From assembly GCA_010672965.1 (NCBI GenBank), contig JAAHFN010000022.1:62001-126000 (forward strand): 64,000 bases of DNA, written 5' to 3'. Under the pieces are notes generated by a model, which worked only from the letters and a program-made list of their open reading frames with translations, was not told the origin of the DNA and made no database searches. The stretch comes from Oscillatoria sp. SIO1A7. GTDB taxonomy: Bacteria; Cyanobacteriota; Cyanobacteriia; Cyanobacteriales; Laspinemataceae. The position numbers and the translations under genes were made by a program. Below, piece after piece: positions 18,395 through 28,068 of this stretch (positions are counted from its first letter, which is position 1; the number at the start of each line of letters is the position of its first letter).

Positions 18395-19471
18395 TTATAC
18401 TGCGATCGCGCTTTTGCTCTTGAGATAACCGTTTTTCGCAAACCGCTCGGCCAGGATTTGCTGGTACAACGCTTCATAGCCATCGGTCATGCGTTTGGCG
18501 CTGAAGTTGTTCTCGACATATTCCCGACAATCAAAGCGGCTCAATTGGGCAGCAGGCTCTATTGCTGCAATACATTCTTCTACATTTTTGCACAAAAAGC
18601 CGGTTTTGCCCGGGACGATAATCTCTGGGGTAGAACCCATTTCCATTGCGATTACCGGGGTTCCCGATACCATCGACTCGATCGTAACTAACCCAAAAGG
18701 TTCCCGCCATTGAATCGGGAATAATGTCGCAACGGCATTTCCCATCAGCTCGTTCTTCTGAACGTGATTTGCCTCCCCTACATATTCAATTAGCTTGCCG
18801 TCAATATGGGGTTTTATTTCGCTATTGTAATAGTCTATTTCTGCCTCAGTAATCTTACCCGCTATCTTTAATTTAATTCCCGTCCGCTTGGCAATTTCTA
18901 TAGCAAGGTGAGCCCCTTTATCTGGATAAAGTCGTCCCAAAAATGCTAGGTAAGGAGGGTCTTGTGGTTTCGGGTAAAATTTGAAAGCATCGGTATCGAT
19001 GCCATTATAAATAGTCGCTACATAATTGAGTCCCAGTCGGGGTTCCCGTTGGGCGTCGGAGATACTGACATAGCGCTGGCGGCGGCCGTGAAAGAACAAC
19101 TCCTCGTTATCTTTGTCAAATATTCCGTGAAGGGTATGAACCGTAGGCGTCTTAACGAGGTTTGCGTAGGACACAGCTGCTGGTGCCATGTGAGAATGTA
19201 TGACATCAAACCGATCGGCTTGCTCGTACACCCGACTCAGTTGAAGCATTTCATAAAAATTGTATTTTTTTACCGCGCTATCTAGACTCAGAGCCTCGGG
19301 CACCACTGATTCTAGTGTCGCGCTAGTTATAGAATCTCCCGATGCAAATAGGGTTACTTCGTGACCGCGCCGAACCAGTTCCTCTGTCAGCAAACTGACC
19401 ACCAATTCGATGCCGCCGTAAGCCTTTGGGGGCACGGTCTCCCACATGGGGCACACCTGAGCAATCCGCAT
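18395..19471 (-). CDS. GT4 family glycosyltransferase
   Basis: This is a 358-residue GT-B glycosyltransferase. The N-terminus MRIAQVCPMWETVPPKAYGG IELVVSLL is the usual first beta strand and glycine loop. The C-terminal half has LAFLGRLYPDKGAHLAIEIA and the E-x7-E motif in REPFGLVTIESMVSGTPVIA. Donor is probably an NDP-sugar; acceptor unknown. Relatives act in exopolysaccharide or glycolipid synthesis, or as glycogen-synthase-like enzymes. It ends six bases from the mobile element upstream of the sucrose genes and is read in the same direction as them. Confidence 0.85.
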   Translation of the reverse strand: MRIAQVCPMWETVPPKAYGGIELVVSLLTEELVRRGHEVTLFASGDSITSATLESVVPEALSLDSAVKKYNFYEMLQLSRVYEQADRFDVIHSHMAPAAVSYANLVKTPTVHTLHGIFDKDNEELFFHGRRQRYVSISDAQREPRLGLNYVATIYNGIDTDAFKFYPKPQDPPYLAFLGRLYPDKGAHLAIEIAKRTGIKLKIAGKITEAEIDYYNSEIKPHIDGKLIEYVGEANHVQKNELMGNAVATLFPIQWREPFGLVTIESMVSGTPVIAMEMGSTPEIIVPGKTGFLCKNVEECIAAIEPAAQLSRFDCREYVENNFSAKRMTDGYEALYQQILAERFAKNGYLKSKSAIAV

Positions 19472-20300
19472 GCACTACCTCCTGAATTTCAAATTAATTT
19501 GATTAGAACAGCGTAGTTTTATCTAGCTGTTGGAATTTTTTGTATCTAAAGTTATCTATTTATAAATAATCATAAAGAAAACTTGACTTTTTTGACAAGG
19601 CCGGATATTATCCCAGTTTTGGTTCGGTAATCCACACCTAACAGTTAATAAATTGTAGTTTAATACATAACATTTTATGTTCATCCATGTATTGATAACT
19701 TAAAATTATCAAAATTATAAATTTTCCTAATCTTTTACCCGAGCAATACGAGCCCAGAGTAGAAGCACCTCCCGTAAAACAGGCGTCCGAAAGGTTCCTA
19801 CCCGATCTAGGGACTTTTCGGACGCCTGTTTTACGCAAGACTTGACTTTTTTAGGGCGAAGATAACCTGTCTGGCAACTGCTATATATAGCACTACCTAT
19901 TAAAGTTAGGACAATTAAAAAACGACCAAAGCTATAATCGGCAAGACTCGTGCTGAAAGCTGACTGCAGAAGAGCTACGCCTGCGCGCCGTGGAGCGCAT
20001 AAGCCGTTCGCGCAGCGTATCCACAGGAGAATCGGCTTACTGCTATAGCACTACGCGAATTGTTTAGTACGGTTACAAAATACCAAAAGCTATATAATTA
20101 GCAAAGCTTTGACCCTCAAGCTGAAAGCTGAAAGCTGACTGCTTACTGCTATATACATAAAAAAACCCGGTTTTTCAAGCGACCGGGTTTCCGAGCCAAA
20201 ATTCAGTTAGCTCCAAAATCAGTTAGCTCCAAAATCGGCTTCGGCCAAAATTTCGCAAGCAAGGCGAGTGGCAAAAACAATCCATCTCCAGGAACACAGT
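19472..20300. other. Gene-free stretch with hairpins
   Basis: It contains a 19-bp inverted repeat at 19773-19835 (arms GTAAAACAGGCGTCCGAAA and complement), repeats of the CAGCTTTCAGC/CTGAAAGCTGA type near 19950 and 20120, and an AAACCCGG/CCGGGTTT palindrome at 20162-20190 just after the HtrA gene. No coding frame is convincing. Confidence 0.65.
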
Positions 20301-21515
20301 TTAACGCTTGGCCTCTTGCAGTCCCCCAGGATGCACCGATAGCTCTTTTGTTTCTTCGCCTCGCAGTATCTTCAGCCGTAAAGGTTGACCGATTTTAGTT
20401 TTTTGTACCACATCCTGTAGCTGGTCGGCGCTAGAAATTTTCCTACCGTCAATTTCTGCAATAACATCTCCGCGACGCAAACCATCCACAGCCGCCGGAC
20501 TTTTGGGAAGCACTTCCACGACCAAAACCCCATTGATTTCGGGGACTACCAGGAGAGAGTTCGGGTCGTCGTTAAACTGTTTGGCTAGCTCGGGGGTCAG
20601 AGTTATCATCCGAATACCTATATAAGGATGAGGAATTTTTTCGCCTCGAACTAACTTGTTCTTAATTTCCTTAGCCTTATCGATAGGAATGGCAAATCCA
20701 ATTCCTTCGGCTCCAGGGCGAACGGCTGTATTAATGCCGATGACCTCGCCCTTATTGTTTAACAAAGGTCCGCCAGAGTTACCGGGGTTAATTGCCGCAT
20801 CGGTCTGAATAAAATCTAGGCGCTTGTCGGGGATGCCCACTTGAGCGCTGGAACGATTGAGAGTGCTGACAATGCCCAAAGTGACCGTATTGTTTAGCCC
20901 TAGAGGGTTGCCCACTGCGATCGCCCAGTCTCCTACTTGCACTTCCTCAGATTTTCCCAGGGCCGCCACCGGCAAGTCTTCTCCTCCTTCAATCTTCACC
21001 ACCGCTAAGTCTGAAGGTTCGTCGATACCTCGCACTTCACCATCAAAGGTGCGTCCGTCTCTGAGGGTTACCGTCACCTTATCAGCACCGCTAACCACAT
21101 GCGCGTTGGTGAGAATAATGCCCCTGCTATCCACAATAAAGCCGGAACCTTGACCTTGCTGGCGACGCCCCCGAGGGCGCTTAGGAAACATATCGTCTCC
21201 AAAAAAGCGCCGGAAGAAAGGATCTTCAAAGAAGGGGGCAGGGATATTAGTAGCAACAGTGCGCTCGGTATCCAGCCGAACCACTGCCGGTCCAACTTTA
21301 TTAACCGCCGCAGCGACAAAGTTTCGCGAGCTTTGTGGTGGCTCGGGTATCGGTGTGTTCGCAGTCTCGGTAGCCGGATTGCTAGCAGTAGCTTCAGGAA
21401 GAGTAAGTGAGGGAAATACCCGCAAAGCAGTCAAACAGAAACCAACCCCCAAAACCGCCAAGCTATGGGTGACGATTTGGCCTAGAGGTTGGGGCCGTTG
21501 CTCGTAAGATGACAT
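20301..21515 (-). CDS. HtrA/Deg-type serine protease with PDZ domain
   Basis: This is a periplasmic or thylakoid-lumen protein quality-control protease of the HhoA/HhoB/HtrA group. The N-terminus has one hydrophobic segment (about 12-30) acting as signal anchor, then a linker. The trypsin-like domain carries the triad: His in LTNAHVVSGAD, Asp in PSDLAVVKIEG and Ser in INPGNSGGPLLN. One PDZ domain follows from about residue 300 (GVLVVEVLPKSPAAVDGLRRGDVIAEI). The 404 residues match cyanobacterial members. Which of the three paralogues it is cannot be decided. It stands alone. Confidence 0.94.
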   Translation of the reverse strand: MSSYEQRPQPLGQIVTHSLAVLGVGFCLTALRVFPSLTLPEATASNPATETANTPIPEPPQSSRNFVAAAVNKVGPAVVRLDTERTVATNIPAPFFEDPFFRRFFGDDMFPKRPRGRRQQGQGSGFIVDSRGIILTNAHVVSGADKVTVTLRDGRTFDGEVRGIDEPSDLAVVKIEGGEDLPVAALGKSEEVQVGDWAIAVGNPLGLNNTVTLGIVSTLNRSSAQVGIPDKRLDFIQTDAAINPGNSGGPLLNNKGEVIGINTAVRPGAEGIGFAIPIDKAKEIKNKLVRGEKIPHPYIGIRMITLTPELAKQFNDDPNSLLVVPEINGVLVVEVLPKSPAAVDGLRRGDVIAEIDGRKISSADQLQDVVQKTKIGQPLRLKILRGEETKELSVHPGGLQEAKR

Positions 21516-21620
21516 GGTAACTGTTCCAGTTAGCTAGAGTCTTATTAGCATCTTTAATATCTTTATAAGCTGATTATAGCATTTGGCTTTATGTTCCAGG
21601 GGCGCGAGTCTAGCTAATAT

Positions 21621-21672
21621 TTTGCTTGCGACTGCTTGCGACTGCTTGCGACTGCTTGCGACTGCTTGCGAC
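21621..21672. repeat. Five tandem 10-mers
   Basis: The unit ACTGCTTGCG is repeated exactly four times (21631-21670), preceded by a degenerate fifth copy. It lies in the 5' flank of the HtrA gene. Confidence 0.9.
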
Positions 21673-21704
21673 CTGCCAAAATTGTTGCTATAGTTACAAA
21701 CAAC

Positions 21705-21732
21705 ACTAAGGGGCCTAATTAGACCCCTTAGT
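21705..21732. terminator. Palindrome ACTAAGGGG/CCCCTTAGT
   Basis: A 28-base near-perfect palindrome in the gap between the HtrA and GT2 genes, downstream of GT2. It may end GT2 transcription, although no T-run follows on the minus strand. The rest of the gap (to 22004) holds a CACCCCTAGCCC inverted pair and a TGCGTAAGTCCTA fragment. Confidence 0.45.
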
Positions 21733-22004
21733 TACCATATCGATACCCATATCAAGACGGTGAGTTCTGGGAAAGAAAGTGCCACTCGCCCGAAAGCGAC
21801 GAGGAAATTAAACTTCCCCTCCTAGGAGGGGCTAGGGGTGGGTTCCGCAAGTTGTACCAACCCACCCCTAGCCCGCAGGGTATCGGGTATCTTTATTATC
21901 AGAAATCACCTTACGCTTTCTCGTTACTTCGATCGCTATTTGTAGCGAAGGATTCTTGCAAGTCCTACAACCAGCGTCTGCCCTTGCGTAAGTCCTAGAT
22001 ATTC

Positions 22005-23192
22005 TTAGGCACTAACGCGATCGGATGTTGTCTTAGTCCACTTGACATTAGCTTTCGGGTTGACAAACCAGGCGTACCAAGCCACGCTCCAAATTAGTTC
22101 GACGATTGTATAAGCAATTGGGTGAAAAATCGTAACTAATAAAAGGCGAATATCTTTTACTCCCGCTAGTTTTAGAGCGCTGACGTAATTCGTCAGAGCC
22201 CAAAACAACATGGTGAGATAGTAGTAGAGCAGCAAGTCAAACCGTAAAGTCAGGCAGCTACCAATCAGGAACAGAGGCAATGCAGTGTAACCGATGACAT
22301 GAGTGAAGAATTTTATGGGGACGACGACCAAACCGTACATATTTGGCAAAAACAGTGATTCGTGGTATCCCCGCACGATCGCTTGCGCTACTGCTTGCGA
22401 ACCTCGAAAATGTTGTACCCACAAATCTCGGAAGCTGCCAACTACCCCAGCCCGAGCGGTAATTTCAGGAACGTATTTAACTGAATAGCCATTTTTTCTC
22501 AGAGCCACGGCCATGTAGAGGTCGTCGGCCATAATCTTGGTGTCGAAATCTTGGGTGGATTCTAGGAGTTGCTTTCTCCTGAAAACTCCCGGGCTTAAGC
22601 TAATCCAAGGGGTGGAATCAATTAAGGAGAAAAATTGGAGCTGCACCGAAACATATAACTCCCGCAATCCCGTCATCATTTTGAAAAATGAATTGTCATA
22701 AATGGGAATTCGGGTTCCAAAGACGCAACCGCATTTTTCATCCGCTAGGTAGGGTAATGCATTCTTAATGCATTCCTTTCCTACTAAGATGTCTGCATCG
22801 CAAATAAAAACAATTTCATGGCTCGCTCGCTCGATGCCTTCGTGGAGGGCTCCTATTTTAGAATTGGCATTGGGATTGAAATATTCTATTTTGATATCGT
22901 CCCGCTCCGCCGCTATCTTTTTAATGATTTCTCCCGTGCGATCGTCCGAGTTGTCGGCAATTACAATCTCTTTTTTCGAGTTGGGATAGTCTGTATCGAT
23001 CCAATTTGAGATAGCTCTCTCAACGATTAGCTCCTCATTTCGCATCGCCATTACAATGCTAATATCGGGGCTAAAATTTTCATCAGTTTCTAGTCTTTGG
23101 GGAAACAAGGCTAATAAACTACTTATTCCTTCTTTGAAGAAATAGACGGCGGTCACTATTGCAAATAGGCTCCACATCACGATCGCAATCAT
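22005..23192 (-). CDS. Membrane-bound family 2 glycosyltransferase
   Basis: A 395-residue GT-A enzyme of the cellulose/hyaluronan-synthase type. It has an N-terminal helix (about 2-24), a catalytic domain (about 40-270: DISIVMAMRNEELIVERAI, then the metal-binding ICDADILV) and three to four C-terminal helices (about 290-385). The usual acid-rich ED motif reads ADDLYMAVAL, and the QxxRW motif reads QHFRGSQA, so the R is kept but W is not. The substrate is unknown, perhaps a ceramide- or polysaccharide-type acceptor. Relatives make extracellular polymers or glycolipids. Confidence 0.85.
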   Translation of the reverse strand: MIAIVMWSLFAIVTAVYFFKEGISSLLALFPQRLETDENFSPDISIVMAMRNEELIVERAISNWIDTDYPNSKKEIVIADNSDDRTGEIIKKIAAERDDIKIEYFNPNANSKIGALHEGIERASHEIVFICDADILVGKECIKNALPYLADEKCGCVFGTRIPIYDNSFFKMMTGLRELYVSVQLQFFSLIDSTPWISLSPGVFRRKQLLESTQDFDTKIMADDLYMAVALRKNGYSVKYVPEITARAGVVGSFRDLWVQHFRGSQAVAQAIVRGYHESLFLPNMYGLVVVPIKFFTHVIGYTALPLFLIGSCLTLRFDLLLYYYLTMLFWALTNYVSALKLAGVKDIRLLLVTIFHPIAYTIVELIWSVAWYAWFVNPKANVKWTKTTSDRVSA

Positions 23193-23883
23193 AACTGGCT
23201 TTTACCAACTCTAATAGCAACTATTCTACGGTACGGATCGGTTAATTCAGTATAGCTTTATACAACTTAATAAACTTTATTTAAAATTAATAATTGGGGT
23301 TTTTGACAGTATTCGGTACATGGGAGACTTGGGTGCAGATTCTTCATGTAGTATATATAAATATATAAATAACTATATATAGCGCATTATCGAAAATTTA
23401 CGTTGCTTCTGAAATATTTAGAAAAAAAATACAATAAGCGCGATCGCGCTTCATATAAATTTGTGCTAGTATAGCCAATCAGGGTTGCAAAAAAACTTTT
23501 TCTCGGAGCCCGAAAGCGGGAGGGGGTTCGATGTAGCCGCGCCAATCGAGCGTTAGCGGCGGTGGCAAACCGTTACCCTATAAAACAGATTTGCTATTAG
23601 CCCGATCGCGCCCGATAGAGATAATAGCAAATCAGTTAATTGCCTTCGTTATCTTATGGCAGAGCGATCGCGCCATATCTGCAAGAGCTGCAAGAGTCAT
23701 CCCTACTTTTTTGTAATTCGCATTCTGAGCATTTATACTTATCGCTTTTTTGGGATGCTCCCGCTGGTATCGCGATCGCAACCTTATTCTCTAGCGTTTC
23801 GTCTTTACTCCGATACCAAGCACCGTGGTTTTTCCTTTCTCTACATTCCACACCTCACAGCCTCATCTTTTCCCAATGCGAAC
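23193..23883. other. AT-rich gene-free stretch
   Basis: It contains an ATATATAAATATATAAATA tract near 23340-23385 and a GCCCGAAAGCGGG hairpin near 23508. An open frame precedes the CHAT gene in the same phase from 23656, but its residues look random and no signal sequence is formed, so I do not count it as coding. Confidence 0.55.
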
Positions 23884-26800
23884 ATGCCCAATGCCCAATT
23901 CCCAATGCCCAATTCCGCTCTTACCAATCTCTTAGCATTACTTACCTTAGTTGGAGCGATCGCATCAACGCCGGCTCTTGCCCAATCCATCGTTCCCGAA
24001 GCGATCGCTCCCGGCAGTGGCACGGGCACCGTAGTGACCCCGAATCTAACGCCCAATGGCAACCAACTAGATATCTCTGGCGGTAGATTGTCTGACGATG
24101 GGATTAATCTCTTTCACGGTTTTACAGAATTTGGCCTCGATGCCGGCGAGATTGCTAACTTCCAATCGAATCCTGCTATAAGAAATATTTTGGCGCGGAT
24201 TAGCGGAGGAAATGCTTCTTATATTAATGGCTTAATCCAGGTCAGCGGGAGCAATGCTAATTTATTCTTGCTGAATCCTGCCGGAATTGTCTTTGGCTCG
24301 GAAGCCCGCCTGAATGTTCCCGGTTCATTTGCGGCGACGACGGCGACGGGAATCGGCTTTGGCAATAACTGGTTTGAGGCAGTTGGCGAGAATCAATATG
24401 CCGCCCTGGTGGGAGAGCCGACTGCATTTGATTTTTCCCTAGCCAATCCGGGGGCAATTGTTAATTTGGGGAATTTGGCCGTTGGGGAAGGCAACAATTT
24501 AACTCTGCTGGGCGGCATGGTTCTGAGCGATCGCAGCCTCAGCGCCCCCGGAGGCAATATTACGATTGCTGCTATCTCCGGGGAAAGAAGAATTCGCATC
24601 AGCCAACCGGGACATCTGCTGAGCTTGGATGTTGAAACTTCTAGTTCGGATGCAAGAGATACAAGTATAGATAGGAATTCTGATGCGATCGATTTAGATG
24701 TGACAAATCCCGCCTCTATAAGGGAAACAAGAGAAACTATCTCCCCGCTATCTTTACCGGAATTGCTGACCGGCGGTAATGGCGGCAATGCGACGGGAGT
24801 ACAAATTAATAATGATGGCACCGTGGAGCTGACAGGTTCTGGGGTGCGAGTGAGTTCTGGGGATGTGGTAATTTCTGGCTCTGTAGATACTTCTTCTCTC
24901 GCCGGCGCTGCGGGTAACATTTCTCTGGCGGCGAGAAACAATATTATCGCCGGCGATCTGAAGGCAGTTAGTGCCTCGGGTACTAGCTTTGGTATTGGCG
25001 GCAATATTGATGTCAATGCTAGGAGTAATATTTTGGCTGGTAATATGGTGGGACGAGAGATTGTTGTCAAGAGTCTTGGCGAGATTCTCCTGGGCAGAGG
25101 CTTTGGGAACGATACGAGCGCAACTTCCCTAGAAACTATTGGCGGAGGCATTACTTTGCATGGCGCGTCAGATATTACTGTTGGAAATGTTACGGCTAAT
25201 GGCGGTGAAATAGAAATCCTCAGCAGCGGAGGTGCAATTGATACTACTGCTGGCGCGCTACAGACAAATGGCGATTCTATTTTTCTCCATGCTGCCGGTT
25301 CTATTAATACGGGAGCGATCGCAGCCAATGGTGGCGAAATCGAAATACTCAACGAAAGTAATAGCCCCCCAAGGCTGCCAGTGTTGCCCGCCATTATCAA
25401 TGCCTTGATGCTTGTTCTGCCCACAGTTACTCCACCAATTGAGGAAAGTTCGACGGAACCAGCGCCAACTTTTCCGCCTCCCGAGCCGCTGGAGCCAGTC
25501 CCAGTATTAGGTTCCGAAGTGCTGGCCGATATTACTCCCAACCAGGAAGCCGATTCGGTTGCGAAAGTCGGGCAAGGAGGAGTCGCTTTTAACAAAGAAT
25601 GCTGGATGGAGGTTCAGCAAGGAAGTATTCTGGGAGACTATCGCAAGGCGATTGGATGCTTCCAAGAAAATCTAGCAGTTGCCCAAAAAGCGAATAATCG
25701 CGAGTGGCAAGCAAAGATATTGAATAATTTGGGAGTTGCTTATTTTCAGGTTGGAGATTATGCCAAAGCCCTAGCCTCTCACCAAGAACAGTTGGCGATC
25801 GCCGAGCAACAGCAGGATTCTTTGGCCGAGGGTCAAGCGCTCGTTGCCCTAGCAACAGTTTACAGCGGTCTCGGCAACCAGGAACGAGCCATAGAATATT
25901 ACGATCGCAGTTTGGAAATTGTCGATAGAGTGCGGGAACCCGAGTGGCGGGGAACGGCGCTGAGAAATCTGGGAATTGCCTATATTGCCCTAGAAGACTA
26001 CGAGCAAGCGATTGAGTATCAGAAGCAAAGTTTGTATCTGGCGCAGATTGCTCGGGATAAACGCGGCGAGGGACAAGCTTTGGGTAATTTGGGCATTGCT
26101 TATTTTTCTCAAGGGGACTACCGGCGGGCTATCCAGCATCACAATCTGCATTTAGAGACAATGCGGGAATTGGGCGATCGGCGCGGGGAGGGAGAGGCAT
26201 TGGGCAATTTGGGCTTGGCTTATTTTGCTCTCAAAGACTACGAAGAAGCGATCGCCTATCACCAGCAGCATTTAGCCATTGCTCGCGACATGGGCGATCG
26301 CGTTGCTCTGGCTCATGCTTTCAATAATTTAGGATTAGCTCTCTACAAACAAGACCAGTTTGCCGATGCGATCGCCCGTTTCCGCGAGGGCATCCAGATT
26401 TTAGAATCGATTCGAGCTGGATTGGGAGACGACGACTTAAACAAAGTCTCCCTCTTTGACACCCAGACTTTTATTTATCAGAATCTCCAAGAAGTCCTCG
26501 TTGCCGACAACAAAACTGAATCTGCTCTGGAAATTGCCGAGCGGGGACGAGCCAGAGCTTTTGTGGAACTGCTGGCAAGCGATCGGCGCTTGCGTCAAGG
26601 GGCGTCGGTCGATATAGCGGCATCTGTCGAACCCCCCGATATCGAGAAAATCAAACAAATCGCCGCCGCTCAAAATGCCACCTTGGTTCAATATTCGATA
26701 ATTAAGCAACCTTTCGACCGAGATGGCAAGCGGCAAATCTTAGAATCGGAAATCTATATTTGGGTCGTTCAGCCGACCGGGCAAGTAACCTTTCGCTCCG

Positions 26801-28017
26801 TCGATATCTTCGATATAGACCCGCTCTGGCAGCAACAAGAAAATTACATCGAACTAGCGGTTTCCCAAGCCCGTTGCTTTGACCCCTTGTGCCGCCACAG
26901 GCTCCGACGACAAAGCCGCCCTCAGCCTAAAGCCAAAGATTTGAGCTATACAAACGAAAGTAGTCAAAGCGAACTCGTTAGCAAATTTGATGCCACTCGT
27001 CCCTACACCCGACATCCGACACCCTACACCCCAAAACCTACACCCCAAAACCTACACCCCACACCCCTCACACCCCACACCCTTCCCCATGCCCAATTCC
27101 CAATTCCCAACCGAGTCTTGTTTCCAGGATTGCAGCAATTCTATAATCTGTTAATAGAACCGATCGCCGGCCTTTTGCCTGCCGATCCGAATCAGCGCGT
27201 TATTTTTATTCCTCAAGAAGAACTGTTTATGGTTCCCTTCCCGGCGCTCCAAGACGCCGACGGCCGATATCTAATCGAAAAACACGCGATCGTCACGGCT
27301 CCTTCTATTCAGGTATTAGAGTTAACCCGTCGGCAGGGGCAACGTCTCGGAAACCAATGGCAGGAAGATAGGAGCGCTTCTTCTATCTTGCTAGTGGGCA
27401 ATCCTACCATGCCCGAAGTGCCATTTGAAGGTAGCGAAAAGCCAGTTTATTTAGCATCTTTGCCCGGTGCGGAACGAGAAGCAACTGAAATTGCCGCAGT
27501 CCTCGGGGAAAGATATGGAAATATTCCTGCCGTATTGACTGGAGACCGAGCCACCGAAGCCTACATCGTCGAGCAACTGCCTGAAGCGCGCCTAGTGCAT
27601 CTAGCTACTCACGGGTTGCTCGACGATCTCCAAGGCCAAGGGCTTCCGGGTGCAGTTGCTTTAGCCCCTTCTCCAGGATACGATGGCTTGCTGACTTCTG
27701 GAGAAATTGCAGAACTAAAGCTTAATGCCGAGCTAGTAGTTCTCAGTGCCTGCGATACCGGACGGGGGCGGATAACTGGCGATGGTGTTATTGGTTTATC
27801 TCGTTCTTTTCTTTCTGCAGGAGTCAAGAGCGCGATAGTTTCTCTCTGGGCAGTGCCGGACGCGCCTACTGCTTTTTTGATGAGCGAGTTTTATCGTCAG
27901 TGGCAGATTGTCCCGGACAAAGCCAAGGCACTGCGACTGGCTGCGATCGCAACTATGCAGCATTATCCCAATCCGAGAGATTGGGCAGCTTTTACCCTCA
28001 TCGGCGAAGCAGAATAG
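23884..28017 (+). CDS. Secreted FHA-N-terminal / TPR / CHAT protein
   Basis: A modular protein of about 1,377 residues. It starts with a signal peptide (NLLALLTLVGAIASTPALAQ). The haemagglutination-activity (TpsA-type secretion) domain follows (about 25-150, with NLFLLNPAGIVFG), then beta-helix-like repeats to about 500, a Pro/Glu-rich linker, seven TPR units (about 570-850) and a C-terminal CHAT domain (caspase-like). The CHAT His is in VHLATHGLLDD and the Cys in VVLSACDTGRG, so the protease looks active. Export would need a TpsB partner not present here. ATG 23884 lies in a GCCCAAT heptamer repeat; ATG 23905 is an alternative. A 40-residue Pro/Thr-rich stretch at 27000-27115 is an in-frame heptamer insertion. 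Confidence 0.88.
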   Translation: MPNAQFPMPNSALTNLLALLTLVGAIASTPALAQSIVPEAIAPGSGTGTVVTPNLTPNGNQLDISGGRLSDDGINLFHGFTEFGLDAGEIANFQSNPAIRNILARISGGNASYINGLIQVSGSNANLFLLNPAGIVFGSEARLNVPGSFAATTATGIGFGNNWFEAVGENQYAALVGEPTAFDFSLANPGAIVNLGNLAVGEGNNLTLLGGMVLSDRSLSAPGGNITIAAISGERRIRISQPGHLLSLDVETSSSDARDTSIDRNSDAIDLDVTNPASIRETRETISPLSLPELLTGGNGGNATGVQINNDGTVELTGSGVRVSSGDVVISGSVDTSSLAGAAGNISLAARNNIIAGDLKAVSASGTSFGIGGNIDVNARSNILAGNMVGREIVVKSLGEILLGRGFGNDTSATSLETIGGGITLHGASDITVGNVTANGGEIEILSSGGAIDTTAGALQTNGDSIFLHAAGSINTGAIAANGGEIEILNESNSPPRLPVLPAIINALMLVLPTVTPPIEESSTEPAPTFPPPEPLEPVPVLGSEVLADITPNQEADSVAKVGQGGVAFNKECWMEVQQGSILGDYRKAIGCFQENLAVAQKANNREWQAKILNNLGVAYFQVGDYAKALASHQEQLAIAEQQQDSLAEGQALVALATVYSGLGNQERAIEYYDRSLEIVDRVREPEWRGTALRNLGIAYIALEDYEQAIEYQKQSLYLAQIARDKRGEGQALGNLGIAYFSQGDYRRAIQHHNLHLETMRELGDRRGEGEALGNLGLAYFALKDYEEAIAYHQQHLAIARDMGDRVALAHAFNNLGLALYKQDQFADAIARFREGIQILESIRAGLGDDDLNKVSLFDTQTFIYQNLQEVLVADNKTESALEIAERGRARAFVELLASDRRLRQGASVDIAASVEPPDIEKIKQIAAAQNATLVQYSIIKQPFDRDGKRQILESEIYIWVVQPTGQVTFRSVDIFDIDPLWQQQENYIELAVSQARCFDPLCRHRLRRQSRPQPKAKDLSYTNESSQSELVSKFDATRPYTRHPTPYTPKPTPQNLHPTPLTPHTLPHAQFPIPNRVLFPGLQQFYNLLIEPIAGLLPADPNQRVIFIPQEELFMVPFPALQDADGRYLIEKHAIVTAPSIQVLELTRRQGQRLGNQWQEDRSASSILLVGNPTMPEVPFEGSEKPVYLASLPGAEREATEIAAVLGERYGNIPAVLTGDRATEAYIVEQLPEARLVHLATHGLLDDLQGQGLPGAVALAPSPGYDGLLTSGEIAELKLNAELVVLSACDTGRGRITGDGVIGLSRSFLSAGVKSAIVSLWAVPDAPTAFLMSEFYRQWQIVPDKAKALRLAAIATMQHYPNPRDWAAFTLIGEAE

Positions 28018-28068
28018 GTTTTTTTTATATCAGTAATATCAAATCCAGTTAATAGCCATAAAAAAGGT

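Noticed and set aside
24393-25595. 400-codon open frame antisense to the CHAT/FHA gene
   Set aside because: It is Ser/Pro/Leu-rich and mirrors the repetitive beta-helix coding strand. It has no recognisable domain and lies fully inside a supported gene.
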